From: Roseiconus lacunae | Lineage (GTDB): Bacteria; Planctomycetota; Planctomycetia; Pirellulales; Pirellulaceae | Reading direction: 5' to 3' | NCBI RefSeq assembly: GCF_008312935.1 | Contig: NZ_VSZO01000001.1 | Location: forward strand, 434,001 to 498,000 | DNA: 64,000 bases | In this document: one piece after another, positions 28,400-37,738 of the stretch | Layout of the letters: the number at the start of each line of letters is the position of its first letter | Numbering within the stretch: the first letter of the stretch is position 1 | Notes under the pieces: model-generated | The model's database searches: none | Told to the model about the DNA's origin: nothing | The model's input: only the letters and a program-made list of their open reading frames with translations | Program-made: the position numbers and the translations under genes

Positions 28400-29584
28400 A
28401 TGTTGCATCAAACTCCACCAAAACGATTGGGCATTTTCATCGCGGTTTTATTCGCTTTGATCGGTCAATCGCACGCAAACGCTGACTCGGGAAAGTATCA
28501 AAAGGTGCTGCAAAGTGTCGCCTGGGTGATCACCAGCAACGCAGAAAATGAAACCAGCACCGGCACCGGCGTCTTGGTCGACGCGGAAAAGAAATTGTTG
28601 CTGACCAACTCGCACGTGGTCGGTGACAGCCGCAAGGCGGTCGTGTTTTTCCCGGATTCGCCCGGCGGTAAACTCGCCGTGCGGCGAAAGCACTACCTGA
28701 AGAACATTCTCAAACTCGGTATCCAAGGAACGGTGATCGCCGTCGACCGTCGCCGTGACTTGGCATTGATCGAGTTGCCCAAAGTTCCCGAGTCGGTCAC
28801 CGCGATCAAGCTGGCTGCCGAGAGCACCACGCCGGGGACAAAAGTCGACTTGGTCGGCAATCCGGGCGATAGCGACATCCTGTGGGTTTATACATCGGGG
28901 ACGGTTCGTTCGGTTTACCAAAAGAAATTTAAATCGACGCATGGAGAGCATGATTTCATGGCCGTCGAAACGCAGAGTCCAATTAAACCGGGGGACAGCG
29001 GCGGCCCGATCGTTGACGAGAATGGCGAGTTGGTTGCGTTGGCCCAATCGTTTTCGCCCCAAAGTGCCCTCGTCAGTTTTTGTGTCGATGTGACCGAGAT
29101 TCGGCAATTGCTGGAAAGCCCTTGGAAATCGGCGCCCCTGCCCACCCGGGTGTTATTGGACGAAGCCGGCATCGAATACACCCGACATGAAAGCGGTCAC
29201 TATCAGATCGACCAAGCGATCGGCAACGACGTCCGGCAAGCCGTCTTCGTCGCCAAGCACACCGAGTATCACGGACGAGCCGACGTCCGCCGGATTTGGT
29301 CGACGGTGCAATCGAGCGGGACGGCTCCCGAGGAAACACTTTTAATGCGATTGATGCGACAAAATTCGGCAACCAAGATCGGATCGTGGGCGGTCGAAAA
29401 GAACAGCGATGGCTACATCGTTTTCTTCGTCGCCAAACTGGACGCAACGGCAAGCGACGACGCACTCGAAAGCACGATCGATTACGTCGCCCGCTTGGCC
29501 GGAGCGATGCAAAAGGATCTGAAGCCGGAGACAAGCGAAGCGTCAGCCGAAGCAACCTTGGCAGCCTGGTTGGATATGAAATAA
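28400..29584 (+). CDS. Secreted trypsin-like serine protease
   Basis: A 394-residue protein with a signal peptide (RLGIFIAVLFALIGQSHANA). The catalytic triad is visible: His in LLTNSHVVGD, Asp in DRRRDLALIEL, Ser in IKPGDSGGPIV. This is an S1C/HtrA-type chymotrypsin fold, but the C-terminal ~170 residues are not a clear PDZ domain; they form an unrecognised alpha/beta region. The ATG at 28400 was preferred over a TTG at 28319 because it directly opens the signal peptide. Its stop codon abuts a copy of dispersed repeat A. Confidence 0.85.
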   Translation: MLHQTPPKRLGIFIAVLFALIGQSHANADSGKYQKVLQSVAWVITSNAENETSTGTGVLVDAEKKLLLTNSHVVGDSRKAVVFFPDSPGGKLAVRRKHYLKNILKLGIQGTVIAVDRRRDLALIELPKVPESVTAIKLAAESTTPGTKVDLVGNPGDSDILWVYTSGTVRSVYQKKFKSTHGEHDFMAVETQSPIKPGDSGGPIVDENGELVALAQSFSPQSALVSFCVDVTEIRQLLESPWKSAPLPTRVLLDEAGIEYTRHESGHYQIDQAIGNDVRQAVFVAKHTEYHGRADVRRIWSTVQSSGTAPEETLLMRLMRQNSATKIGSWAVEKNSDGYIVFFVAKLDATASDDALESTIDYVARLAGAMQKDLKPETSEASAEATLAAWLDMK

Positions 29585-29641
29585 CCGAATGGCGTTCGCC
29601 ACGGTTTCTTTGCAACAACCGGGACTAACGTCCGTCGGCTA
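29583..29641 (-). repeat. Dispersed repeat A, copy 2
   Basis: Read on the - strand it starts AGCCGACGGACGTTAGTCCC and contains GAAACCGTGGCGAACGCCAT. It aligns along its length with the copy at 41640-41710. It begins within the TAA stop codon of the serine protease gene. Confidence 0.8.
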
Positions 29642-29692
29642 ATAAGTCGTCCTTAAGGTTTGGGGCTAGACGGAGCAGCTAGTCACGCCAAT

Positions 29693-30433
29693 TCACGTTT
29701 GATGCGCCAAACGAAACTGCCGCGGTGTCATCCCCATCCGTTTGCGAAAGTGCTGTGTGAAGGTGCTCTGATCACAGAACCCATGGTCAACGGCGATCCT
29801 GCAAATCTCTGCGTCGGTTTTCAGGAGCGACTCGGCTGCTGACTGGATTCGCATTCGCAGCATTAACTCATACGGCGGGATACCAAACGCCGCGTTGACT
29901 TTTCGGTTGAGCGTCCGAACGGACGTTCCAATTCCATCGGCCAATTCTTCGGCCGACACGATGCGGTCGAGTCTTCGCCGCAGAAAATTCACCGCCTGGG
30001 TCGCCTCGTCGGTTGGGCGCAATACGTCGCGTTCGAGATCGCGTCTGGAAATTCCCATCAGTCCGACAACATGCGATTGCCGATCGAATAGCGGTAACTT
30101 CGTCGTCACACACCAATCGAAACGACGCTCCTCGTCCAACCAGACTTCCAAGCGATTAACCAAGGGCTTTTTGTTTTCGAACACCCACTCGTCGTCGGCT
30201 TGATAGGCGGCCGCCAACCGTTGCGGATAAACCTCTTCGTCAACTTTGCCGATGAAGTCACGCTCATGCTTCATCCCCAAGCGTGCCAAAATCATTGCGC
30301 TAGCAGTGACCAACCGCCGCTCGCGATCCTTGACGAAAAAATAAACGCCCGGCAGGTAATCGAACATCTGACGAATGGACGACGCGTCGCCGAGCTGCGC
30401 AAAAAAACGCTCTTGAAACCGTTGCGTGTTCAT
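29693..30433 (-). CDS. AraC-family transcriptional regulator with N-terminal PAS domain
   Basis: A 246-residue regulator. Residues ~15-130 form a PAS-like sensor (IRQMFDYLPGVYFFVKDRERRLVTAS... VVGLMGISRRDLE). Residues ~145-246 form the AraC double helix-turn-helix (IGTSVRTLNRKVNAAFGIPPYELMLRMRIQSAAESLL and IAVDHGFCDQSTFTQHFRKRMGMTPRQFR). Classical sugar-binding cupins are absent. It is divergent from the GH32 gene across 141 bp, so it probably controls that gene. I used ATG 30433; the longer frame to 30550 adds a basic stretch with no homology seen. Confidence 0.87.
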   Translation of the reverse strand: MNTQRFQERFFAQLGDASSIRQMFDYLPGVYFFVKDRERRLVTASAMILARLGMKHERDFIGKVDEEVYPQRLAAAYQADDEWVFENKKPLVNRLEVWLDEERRFDWCVTTKLPLFDRQSHVVGLMGISRRDLERDVLRPTDEATQAVNFLRRRLDRIVSAEELADGIGTSVRTLNRKVNAAFGIPPYELMLRMRIQSAAESLLKTDAEICRIAVDHGFCDQSTFTQHFRKRMGMTPRQFRLAHQT

Positions 30434-30574
30434 GGCCGGATCATAATAGAATTGGCAGCAAGTCAAAAGATTTTCGTGACTTCGGATGCCAAGATGGCGA
30501 CGATGTCTTTGCCACTGTTGGTGCGTTTCCCCCCTCAGTCTTCGCGCCAATGATCTTCCTGCCAGTGAATCATC

Positions 30575-32806
30575 ATGACACTATTGATCCCCGAAATTGC
30601 TTCGCACTTCACGCGGCGTTTGTTGGTGACCGCCGCATTCAGTTGTCCGTTGGTGATGGCGACGTCACCGGTCGCGTCCGCCGCAGAAACATCCGACGAC
30701 GTGATCATCGCCGATTTTGAATCCAGCGATTATGGGGCGTGGAACGTCCAAGGCACCGCCTTTGGCCCCGGTCCGGCACAGGGAACGCTCCCCGGGCAAA
30801 TGGCAGTCGAGGGATTTCAGGGCGACGGTTTGGTGAACACGTTTTACGAAGGCGACCAAAGTACTGGGACGCTTACGTCACCGTCATTTGAAATCCAACG
30901 CGATTGGATCGGATTCCTGATCGGCGGTGGAAAAAACGAAACCTCACTGGCATTGCAATTGATCGTCGATGGCAACGTCGTCCGTTCGGCGACCGGGCCG
31001 AATGACCAAGCCGGTGGGAGCGAACGTTTGGAACAGGACGCGTGGGATGTTCGCGAACTTAAGGGCAAGCAAGCATCGATTCGAATCATCGATCAAGCCT
31101 CCGGCGGCTGGGGGCACATCAATGTCGACCAACTTGTCCAGACCGATCAACAACCGCCAAGCCCGGTCCGCAACGCCGAACGACGTTTGCTTGCCGACGC
31201 GCGATACTTGAACTTTCCCATCAAGAACGGCGCGTCCAAGAAACAAGTCACCTTGTTGGTCGACGGCCAAATAGCGGTGGTTAATACCATGGAACTTGCC
31301 GGCGGAGAAATCGCTGATGAGAAAGCAGACTGGTGGGCGCCGATGGATGTCAGTCGCTGGGCGGGAAAGGAACTGACCATTCGCATCGATCGCGTGGCCG
31401 CGTCGTCCAACGCACTCGATGCGATCGAACTGATGGACGAACGTAAACGCGCCGACAATGTGTACCGAGAAGCGAAGCGTGGGCAATTTCACTTCTCGCC
31501 GATTCGCGGTTGGAACAACGATCCCAACGGAATGGTTTACTACAACGGCGAATACCATTTGTTCTTTCAGCACAATCCGTACGGCTGGAACTGGGGGAAC
31601 ATGCACTGGGGACATGCGGTCAGCCGTGACCTGGTTCACTGGACCGAACTGGGCGACAAGCTACTTCCCGATGACATGGGGCCGATGTTCAGCGGAGGCG
31701 CCGTCGTTGACTGGAATAACACCAGTGGATTTGGAAAAGACGGCGAACCTCCGATGGTGCTGTTCTACACCGCTGCCGGAAGCCCGACTGTTCAAGGCCT
31801 TGCCTTCAGCAACGATGGCCGAAATTTTACGAAGTACGACGGCAATCCAATCCTGGGTCAAGTGACACCGGGCAATCGTGATCCGAAAGTCATTTGGCAC
31901 GAGCCAACACAACGCTGGGTGATGGTGTTGTACGTGTTGCTGGACGGCAAACACACGATCCATTTTTACACGTCGGCGAATTTAAAGGACTGGGAATTGG
32001 CTAGCGTGACCGAAGGTGATGCACCGGGAGGGCGATACCTTTACGAGTGCCCGGAATTCTTTGAACTAGCGATCGATGGCGATCCCAACAACAAACGCTG
32101 GGTGCTGACGGCGGCGGACAGTTCCTACGCGATCGGCCACTTCGACGGAAAGAACTTCACGCCGGAGCAAGAGCGGCTGCCGGGACATCAAGGCCGGGGT
32201 TTCTATGCGGCTCAAACATTCAGCGATATTCCGAAAGAAGATGGTCGCAGGATCATGATCGGCTGGTGGCAAACGCCGACTGGGGCCATGCCGTTCAATC
32301 AAAGCATGACGATCCCGCTCGTCCTAAAACTGGTGTCGACCGACAAGGGACCACGACTGACATTCTCGCCAGCGGAGGAACTGCACGTCTTGCGTGATCG
32401 AACGCACACGTTCGATGCGTTCGATTTATCGCCGAATGATGACAATCCGATCGATCATATTCGCAACGAATTGATTGAATTGCGTTTGGAGTTCACGCCC
32501 AGAGATGCGACGGAGGTCGTGCTGAATCTGCGCGACGTGATGATCGTTTACGATCCGTCGCTCGAACAGCTTCGTGTGGACGATCAAACAGCCTCCGCGC
32601 CGCTCGTTGACGGTAAGAAACGTCTGACCGTCTACGTTGATCGGACGGGCGTCGAGGTGTTCGCCAGCGGCGGACGTTGCTACGTTCCGCTCCCGTTCGA
32701 GATGCAGCCGGAAAATCAACGGCTACATTTTGAAACTCGTGGTGGTTCGATCCAAGTGGATTCCTTGGAGGTTCACGAACTCAAGTCCGCGTGGCCGAAA
32801 GACTGA
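30575..32806 (+). CDS. Secreted glycoside hydrolase family 32 (fructan/sucrose hydrolase)
   Basis: A 743-residue exported enzyme with a signal peptide (about residues 1-37). Residues ~40-290 hold two beta domains around DFESSDYGAWNVQG and ADARYLNFPIKNGA. The GH32 five-bladed propeller (about 300-600) shows WNNDPNG (nucleophile Asp about 316), then NRDPKV (transition-state Asp) and YECPEFF (acid/base Glu). The C-terminal beta-sandwich runs about 620-740. It hydrolyses beta-fructosidic bonds such as levan or inulin. WNNDPNG replaces the usual WMNDPNG. The divergent PAS-AraC gene is the likely regulator. Confidence 0.9.
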   Translation: MTLLIPEIASHFTRRLLVTAAFSCPLVMATSPVASAAETSDDVIIADFESSDYGAWNVQGTAFGPGPAQGTLPGQMAVEGFQGDGLVNTFYEGDQSTGTLTSPSFEIQRDWIGFLIGGGKNETSLALQLIVDGNVVRSATGPNDQAGGSERLEQDAWDVRELKGKQASIRIIDQASGGWGHINVDQLVQTDQQPPSPVRNAERRLLADARYLNFPIKNGASKKQVTLLVDGQIAVVNTMELAGGEIADEKADWWAPMDVSRWAGKELTIRIDRVAASSNALDAIELMDERKRADNVYREAKRGQFHFSPIRGWNNDPNGMVYYNGEYHLFFQHNPYGWNWGNMHWGHAVSRDLVHWTELGDKLLPDDMGPMFSGGAVVDWNNTSGFGKDGEPPMVLFYTAAGSPTVQGLAFSNDGRNFTKYDGNPILGQVTPGNRDPKVIWHEPTQRWVMVLYVLLDGKHTIHFYTSANLKDWELASVTEGDAPGGRYLYECPEFFELAIDGDPNNKRWVLTAADSSYAIGHFDGKNFTPEQERLPGHQGRGFYAAQTFSDIPKEDGRRIMIGWWQTPTGAMPFNQSMTIPLVLKLVSTDKGPRLTFSPAEELHVLRDRTHTFDAFDLSPNDDNPIDHIRNELIELRLEFTPRDATEVVLNLRDVMIVYDPSLEQLRVDDQTASAPLVDGKKRLTVYVDRTGVEVFASGGRCYVPLPFEMQPENQRLHFETRGGSIQVDSLEVHELKSAWPKD

Positions 32807-32815
32807 CGCGGTTCG

Positions 32816-35119
32816 CTACTGCTTGAGCATCTGCGCGGCGTCAAGGTGAACAAGGCCTTTGACGCCATCGGTCAACTGAATCAGTTTCACCGTATCGCCT
32901 TTTTCAAGCTCTAGCGTCGTGACCAAAACGAATTCACCGTCTTCGCTGCCTTGGTAGTTCACCAAGTGGTTGGTTTCCACATCGTTGTGCTGAAGCTTGA
33001 CGGGCGCCGAAGTCGATCGATTGTCGAACGGTGCCGTTCGCAACCCGAATCGATACGTGCCGTTGTCTTTGGCGACAAATGTAAACGTTGCCGTCGCACC
33101 GCTGCCGTTGCCGGCATAACGATAGCCGTAACCGACATACCGTCGACCGGACGAACCATCTTTCCAGTCACCTTGAAGTTCGGCGTCGCGGTCGTCGACG
33201 ATCATGCCGTCAAGTTTTGCGGGATCGAGTCCACTTGGCGGGCCAAACTTCGATGCCCGGGGCAGCGCGCCGGGATCGATCGTGATCGGTGCCGAAGGTG
33301 TGCTACGCCGAGCCTTGCCAGGCAAGTCGAGCATTTTCAACAGCTCCGGCAAATGATCTTCGTACACCTCACGTGGCGAGCAATCGTTTGCCGCACAGAT
33401 CGACGCCGCCTTGCCGACGACTTCGCCCATCATCCCGCAGGTCTTCATCACCCGCACCGTTCCGAGTGCCTCGTGGGTGACGCTCACGTTGCGTCCGGCC
33501 ATGAACAGGTTGTCGATGTTTCGGCTGTAAAAACAGCGATAGGGAACCGGATAACCGTACATGCGATCGACACGACGATCGTGGACGGCTTTGCTGATGA
33601 ATGGATTGTCGGGATACTTGTCCGCGAATTCCTCTTTGGGGTAATGCAGGTCGATCGACCAAGTGCTTGGCACGCAACCGTCGGGGAACTCGCGTTTGGC
33701 AACGATGTCATCTTGTTCCAGGATGACGTCGCCGAGCAATCGATTGCTTTCCCGAGGTCCTCCGACATAGGCTACCCAGGTCAGCACCGCATTTTTGTGG
33801 TCGCTCGCCCCGTCGCGATTCTTCATCGCATTGAACGCACCAAAGACGGCGCGTAGGTTCCAGTCACGGATGCCTTCGGCGTCACCGATGGCGTCTTTGT
33901 CAAAGCCACTTTCCCAGAACCATTGGCCGTGGTGATCACGTGGGTAGGGAAAGTCTTCCATTTTGAGATCCAGTGCCCAGGGCGTTTCCGGGAACTCGGT
34001 CGGTTGGTCAACTTCGTCCCATCGCCACATGTTGCTCATCCCCATCCGGCCGCCCGGTGCCATGTCGCTATCGGCACCGACGAATTGCCCCAACCAACCA
34101 TGGCCGGTGCAGTCGGCGAATCGATCGCCAAGCATTCGCACCACCTGTCCGGTCTTGGTGTTCAAAGCGTCGACGGAGACGATCTTGTTATCTTGGACGA
34201 CCGCATCAAAGGCGTGATGGTGCAGCCACAAGTCGATTTGTGGTTCGGCACGAACGACACGTTCTTTTAAGTCATCCCCGAATTCTTCGTAGCGTCCGGG
34301 TGACTTGGTCGCCTTGTCGGAAAACTCTTCGACGATCTCGCCAATGCGAGGGAACTTTCCACGGCGAATGTTGCCCATTGCCCACACGCGGACTTCGCTC
34401 GAACCATTGCCCCCCAGAACACCACGATCTTGAACCAAGGCAACCCGGCACCCCATCCGCGCGGCGCTGATTGCCGAGGCCATTCCCGCGTAGCCGCCGC
34501 CGACAACGACAAGGTCATACGGCCCACGCTCGAACGGTTCGGCGGGCAAGTTCAGTTGTTTACGACGCCAATCCGTTAGCACGCCATCGGTTGGCGGGGG
34601 CGTTGCTTCGAGTTCGGTGGTCAAATAGATGCAATCGCATCGCCCGTTAAACCCGGTGAGGTCGTGCAAGCGAAATTCAGTCTCGCCGCGACTGAGCTTC
34701 ACGGTGCCGCCGTCCTGCCAGCCCCATTGTTTGCCTTCGGTGCCAAACGTCGTTTCAAGGTTCTCGCCGCCGATCGACAACGCGAACTTTCCCGGGGAAC
34801 CTTCGGCGTCCCAGCGGGCGACCCAATCAAACGTGCGAACCCAAACCCGATACGTCCCAGATTCTGAGACTTCGACCTGTTTGACCGCATCGTCGACGGG
34901 TTTGCCGAGTCCATGGGCGAGCAAGTATGGCGAACCCATCTGTTGGATAAACTGGGTGTCCAGCTTCCAACCTCCCAACGAATCGAAACTTTCGCATTCG
35001 ACGAACACTTCTGCCGCGTCAGATTGGCGAAGTTGCCCGGACGCAAACAACGTCACGGCGGCGATAGCGGCGACCGTCCGGGAGAACCAACCACCGTAAG
35101 TTTGAGGAAAACACATCAT
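32816..35119 (-). CDS. Exported FAD-dependent oxidoreductase with golvesin/xanthan-lyase-like C-terminal domain
   Basis: A 767-residue protein. A signal-like hydrophobic stretch (FSRTVAAIAAVTLFASGQLRQSDAA) is followed by a beta domain (residues ~35-145). The FAD_oxidored core contains YDLVVVGGGYAGMASAISAARMGC and DCTGHGWLGQFVGADSDM, and the ~130-residue C-terminal beta domain starts near RYVGYGYRYAGNGSGATATFTF. This arrangement recurs in planctomycete polysaccharide-utilisation regions. The ATG at 35119 gives a plausible signal peptide; a start 60 bp upstream is possible. It converges with GH32 with only 9 bp between stops. The substrate is unknown; a sugar-linked role is inferred. Confidence 0.82.
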   Translation of the reverse strand: MMCFPQTYGGWFSRTVAAIAAVTLFASGQLRQSDAAEVFVECESFDSLGGWKLDTQFIQQMGSPYLLAHGLGKPVDDAVKQVEVSESGTYRVWVRTFDWVARWDAEGSPGKFALSIGGENLETTFGTEGKQWGWQDGGTVKLSRGETEFRLHDLTGFNGRCDCIYLTTELEATPPPTDGVLTDWRRKQLNLPAEPFERGPYDLVVVGGGYAGMASAISAARMGCRVALVQDRGVLGGNGSSEVRVWAMGNIRRGKFPRIGEIVEEFSDKATKSPGRYEEFGDDLKERVVRAEPQIDLWLHHHAFDAVVQDNKIVSVDALNTKTGQVVRMLGDRFADCTGHGWLGQFVGADSDMAPGGRMGMSNMWRWDEVDQPTEFPETPWALDLKMEDFPYPRDHHGQWFWESGFDKDAIGDAEGIRDWNLRAVFGAFNAMKNRDGASDHKNAVLTWVAYVGGPRESNRLLGDVILEQDDIVAKREFPDGCVPSTWSIDLHYPKEEFADKYPDNPFISKAVHDRRVDRMYGYPVPYRCFYSRNIDNLFMAGRNVSVTHEALGTVRVMKTCGMMGEVVGKAASICAANDCSPREVYEDHLPELLKMLDLPGKARRSTPSAPITIDPGALPRASKFGPPSGLDPAKLDGMIVDDRDAELQGDWKDGSSGRRYVGYGYRYAGNGSGATATFTFVAKDNGTYRFGLRTAPFDNRSTSAPVKLQHNDVETNHLVNYQGSEDGEFVLVTTLELEKGDTVKLIQLTDGVKGLVHLDAAQMLKQ

Positions 35120-35675
35120 GGGAGGGGTGAGTAGGGGAAGGAATCTTAGGGAAGCAAATTTTGCGGCGGTGACCCACAAGCGTTTGTGCCTGATTCAAAT
35201 TCAGATTTCGCCCCGTAGCGGAAGCCGCCGAGGCTTTCGGTCCAGCCCATCGTCACCTTTCACTCCGTGAAAGCTGCGCACGTCATCGCTACTTTTGCGG
35301 AGCAAAAGGCGACTATGTTCGTCGCACTTCGGATGAAATTAAAAAGCCAAGGTTTTCGGCCCAGCGTCCTGCGAAATCCTGAATTCAAACTGAAACGCCG
35401 CGTCAGCCACTGCGTTTGCTTCGATAGGATACACCGTTTTCGGCGGAAAAGCTTGTCAGGGAACCCGGTTGTCGGCCGAGCTGCAGCGGGCGAAACCGGT
35501 GGCGGACTCCCCGAACGGCGGGGCCGGCTGTTTTGGGGCTGAGAAAATGGCCGGGTTCAGCTAAACTGGTCCGTCTCTTAGCATGATTCAAGAAAAATTC
35601 CCGACGGCTTGGCGGCTCCGATCGAATGACGTGGCTCGCCGCCGTGACCGAGTCTTCCCGGCTTCATAATTGCGT
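35120..35675. other. Divergent intergenic region with dispersed repeat B
   Basis: About 555 bp between the FAD-oxidoreductase start and accD. It contains repeat B (35252-35330). The remainder is GC-rich without a credible ORF and should hold both promoters. Confidence 0.5.
35252..35330 (+). repeat. Dispersed repeat B, copy 1 (79 bp)
   Basis: It starts GTCACCTTTCACTCCGTGAA, with a TTTCAC/GTGAAA-type hairpin, and contains CGCTACTTTTGCGGAGC and AAGGCGACTAT. A second copy of equal length lies at 60815-60893. Confidence 0.85.
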
Positions 35676-36620
35676 ATGGCGACACTCGATTCCCAAACCA
35701 GTTCCAAATCGGACAGCCCGAACTCGTCCAACCGAATTTCATCCAGCAAAACTTCATCCAGCAAAACACAGTCCAGCCGCAAGATGCCCGAATCGACAGA
35801 AGGAACCACGGGGCCGACCAAGAAACGTGGCGTCCCGGAAGGATTGTGGTTGAAGTGCCCTGGTTGCGGGACCAGTGTTTACAAGAAGGAAGTCGAACAA
35901 CGGCTGAACGTCTGTCCCAAGTGTGAGCATCACTTTTACGTTTCGGCGACCGACCGAATCAAACAAGTGATCGACGAAGGCACGTTCGAACCGATGAACG
36001 AACACTTGCGGCCGACCGATCCGCTGGAGTTTTCCGACCGCAAACGTTACGCCGACCGCTTGGTAGGCGAGCAAAAACGCACGGGATTGACCGACGCGGC
36101 ACTGACCGGAACCGGCATGATCCGTGCCCGTCGGGTGGCGTTGGCGGTGACCGACAGCGCTTTCATCATGGGCAGCATGGGATCGGTCGTCGGCGAGCGA
36201 CTGGCCCGACTGATCGAACATGCGACGACCCAAGATTTACCGCTGATCATCATCAGTGCCAGCGGTGGTGGTGCCCGGATGCACGAAGGGATCCTTTCGT
36301 TGATGCAGATGGCCAAGGTCAGCGCGGCGCTTGCCAAGTACGACAAGGCGGGCGGGTTGTTTATCAGCGTCCTGACCAATCCGACGATGGGTGGCGTCGC
36401 GGCTAGTTTCGCGTCACTGGGAGACTTGGTGTTTGCCGAACCGAAAGCCCTGATCGGATTTGCCGGTCCGCGGACGATCAAGGCAACGATCGGGATCGAA
36501 CTGCCCGAAGGCTTTCAGACCAGTGAGTTTTTGCTCGAGCACGGCTACATCGATCGCATCGTGACTCGCAAGAACCTCAAAACTGAAATCGCCCGCGCGA
36601 TCGATTACTGCGGTAAGTAG
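35676..36620 (+). CDS. accD: Acetyl-CoA carboxylase carboxyltransferase subunit beta
   Basis: A 314-residue AccD. The zinc ribbon is CPGCG...[10 protein letters not shown] (about residues 61-84), followed by the crotonase-fold carboxyltransferase core. That core includes [24 protein letters not shown] (CoA oxyanion region) and [18 protein letters not shown]. It transfers carboxyl from biotin to acetyl-CoA in fatty-acid synthesis, together with AccA encoded elsewhere. The first ~50 residues are a Ser/Thr/Lys-rich disordered extension carrying a 15-bp tandem duplication. ATG 35676 was chosen over TTG 35670. A Ser/Thr kinase gene starts 10 bp after the stop. Confidence 0.95.
   Translation: MATLDSQTSSKSDSPNSSNRISSSKTSSSKTQSSRKMPESTEGTTGPTKKRGVPEGLWLKCPGCGTSVYKKEVEQRLNVCPKCEHHFYVSATDRIKQVIDEGTFEPMNEHLRPTDPLEFSDRKRYADRLVGEQKRTGLTDAALTGTGMIRARRVALAVTDSAFIMGSMGSVVGERLARLIEHATTQDLPLIIISASGGGARMHEGILSLMQMAKVSAALAKYDKAGGLFISVLTNPTMGGVAASFASLGDLVFAEPKALIGFAGPRTIKATIGIELPEGFQTSEFLLEHGYIDRIVTRKNLKTEIARAIDYCGK
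35738..35767 (+). repeat. Perfect 15-bp tandem duplication inside accD
   Basis: TTCATCCAGCAAAAC at 35738-35752 and again at 35753-35767. It is in frame and encodes SSSKT twice in the disordered N-terminus of AccD. Confidence 0.95.
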
Positions 36621-36630
36621 GCCACACTCG

Positions 36631-37557
36631 ATGGGCATTTTTGATTCCGTCAAATCGATGCTTGGCGGCAGCGGCAAATCTGGCGGTGGCGGCCGAATCG
36701 ATCTCAAGGAACGCTTCGCGCTAGAGCGAACGGCGGTCACCGGGACGATGGCAAAGTTCTTCGCGGCCAAGGACCTACACAACGACGGAAGAATCGTCGG
36801 CGTGAAGGTCTTGGACCCGGAAAAGGTCGAGGCATTTGAAGCACGCTTCCGCCATTTGAAAAAGCCTTCCGAAGGCGAAATCGCGATGAAGATGCGTCAT
36901 CGCAACGTCGTCGAAACCTACGAAGTCGGCGTCTCCACCACCGGAAATCCGGTGTTAATCATGGAGTATATCGCCGGGCCGAGTATGCAGAACATCATCG
37001 TCAAGAAGCAGGAAGAGCACGTCGAAGGACGGCGTTTAGAACTGATTCAGTCGATGGCCGAAGCGCTACGGTATGTCCATTCGATGGAATTCATCCACCG
37101 CGACATCTGCCCGCGAAACTTTATCCTGACCCCGGATCGTGAAGACGTCAAACTGATCGACTTTGGCTTGACCGTCCCCGCCTTACCCCCGTACATGGCT
37201 CCGGGGAATCGCACCGGGACGCCGTTGTACATGTCACCGGAAATCGTTCGTCGAAGGGCGACCGACAAACGAGTCGACTTGTTTTCACTCGGAGTAACGT
37301 ATTACTGCCTGATCGCGTTTCGGCATCCCTGGCAAGGTGAGGAAGTCACCGGCCGGGCGGCGCTCCATCATGATACGTCGCCTCCGATGCCACTCGGTGA
37401 AGCGTGCCAGAATGTGAATCCGCACCTCTCGCGGGCGATCATGCAAATGATCGAACCGAAAGTCGACGAACGCACCCCCACGATCGAGCACTTCATCCAG
37501 GCGCTCTCACGCGTCAAGGAAGTCTATCAAGACGGGGCGGCCAGCCCGATTCACTAG
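36631..37557 (+). CDS. Serine/threonine protein kinase
   Basis: A 308-residue soluble Hanks-type kinase. The catalytic loop is HRDICPRNF (HRDxxxxN kept), the metal loop DFGLT, and the activation end GTPLYMSPEI. The glycine-rich loop is poorly conserved (LERTAVTGTMAKFFAAKD), with the ATP lysine in GVKVLD and its Glu partner in EGEIAMKMRH. A Gly/Ser-rich N-terminus (SMLGGSGKSGGGG) precedes the domain; no membrane helix or sensor is present. It follows accD by 10 bp, so the two are probably one transcript. Whether it phosphorylates AccD is untested. Confidence 0.87.
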   Translation: MGIFDSVKSMLGGSGKSGGGGRIDLKERFALERTAVTGTMAKFFAAKDLHNDGRIVGVKVLDPEKVEAFEARFRHLKKPSEGEIAMKMRHRNVVETYEVGVSTTGNPVLIMEYIAGPSMQNIIVKKQEEHVEGRRLELIQSMAEALRYVHSMEFIHRDICPRNFILTPDREDVKLIDFGLTVPALPPYMAPGNRTGTPLYMSPEIVRRRATDKRVDLFSLGVTYYCLIAFRHPWQGEEVTGRAALHHDTSPPMPLGEACQNVNPHLSRAIMQMIEPKVDERTPTIEHFIQALSRVKEVYQDGAASPIH

Positions 37558-37738
37558 CCGAACCGGCTATCGGGCGCCGTTTCAGCCCGTTGCCAGACAC
37601 CGCCGTCTAGAAGGGCTCGGGGCGACGTCGCGCTTCAAACGCCAAGCCTCCACGCCGGCCGACCGCCGGTGATTTATCGTTCTTAGCTGTCTTGCAAAAG
37701 CTTGGCTTGGACGGATACTTCCTGCGCAGTTACAAAGG

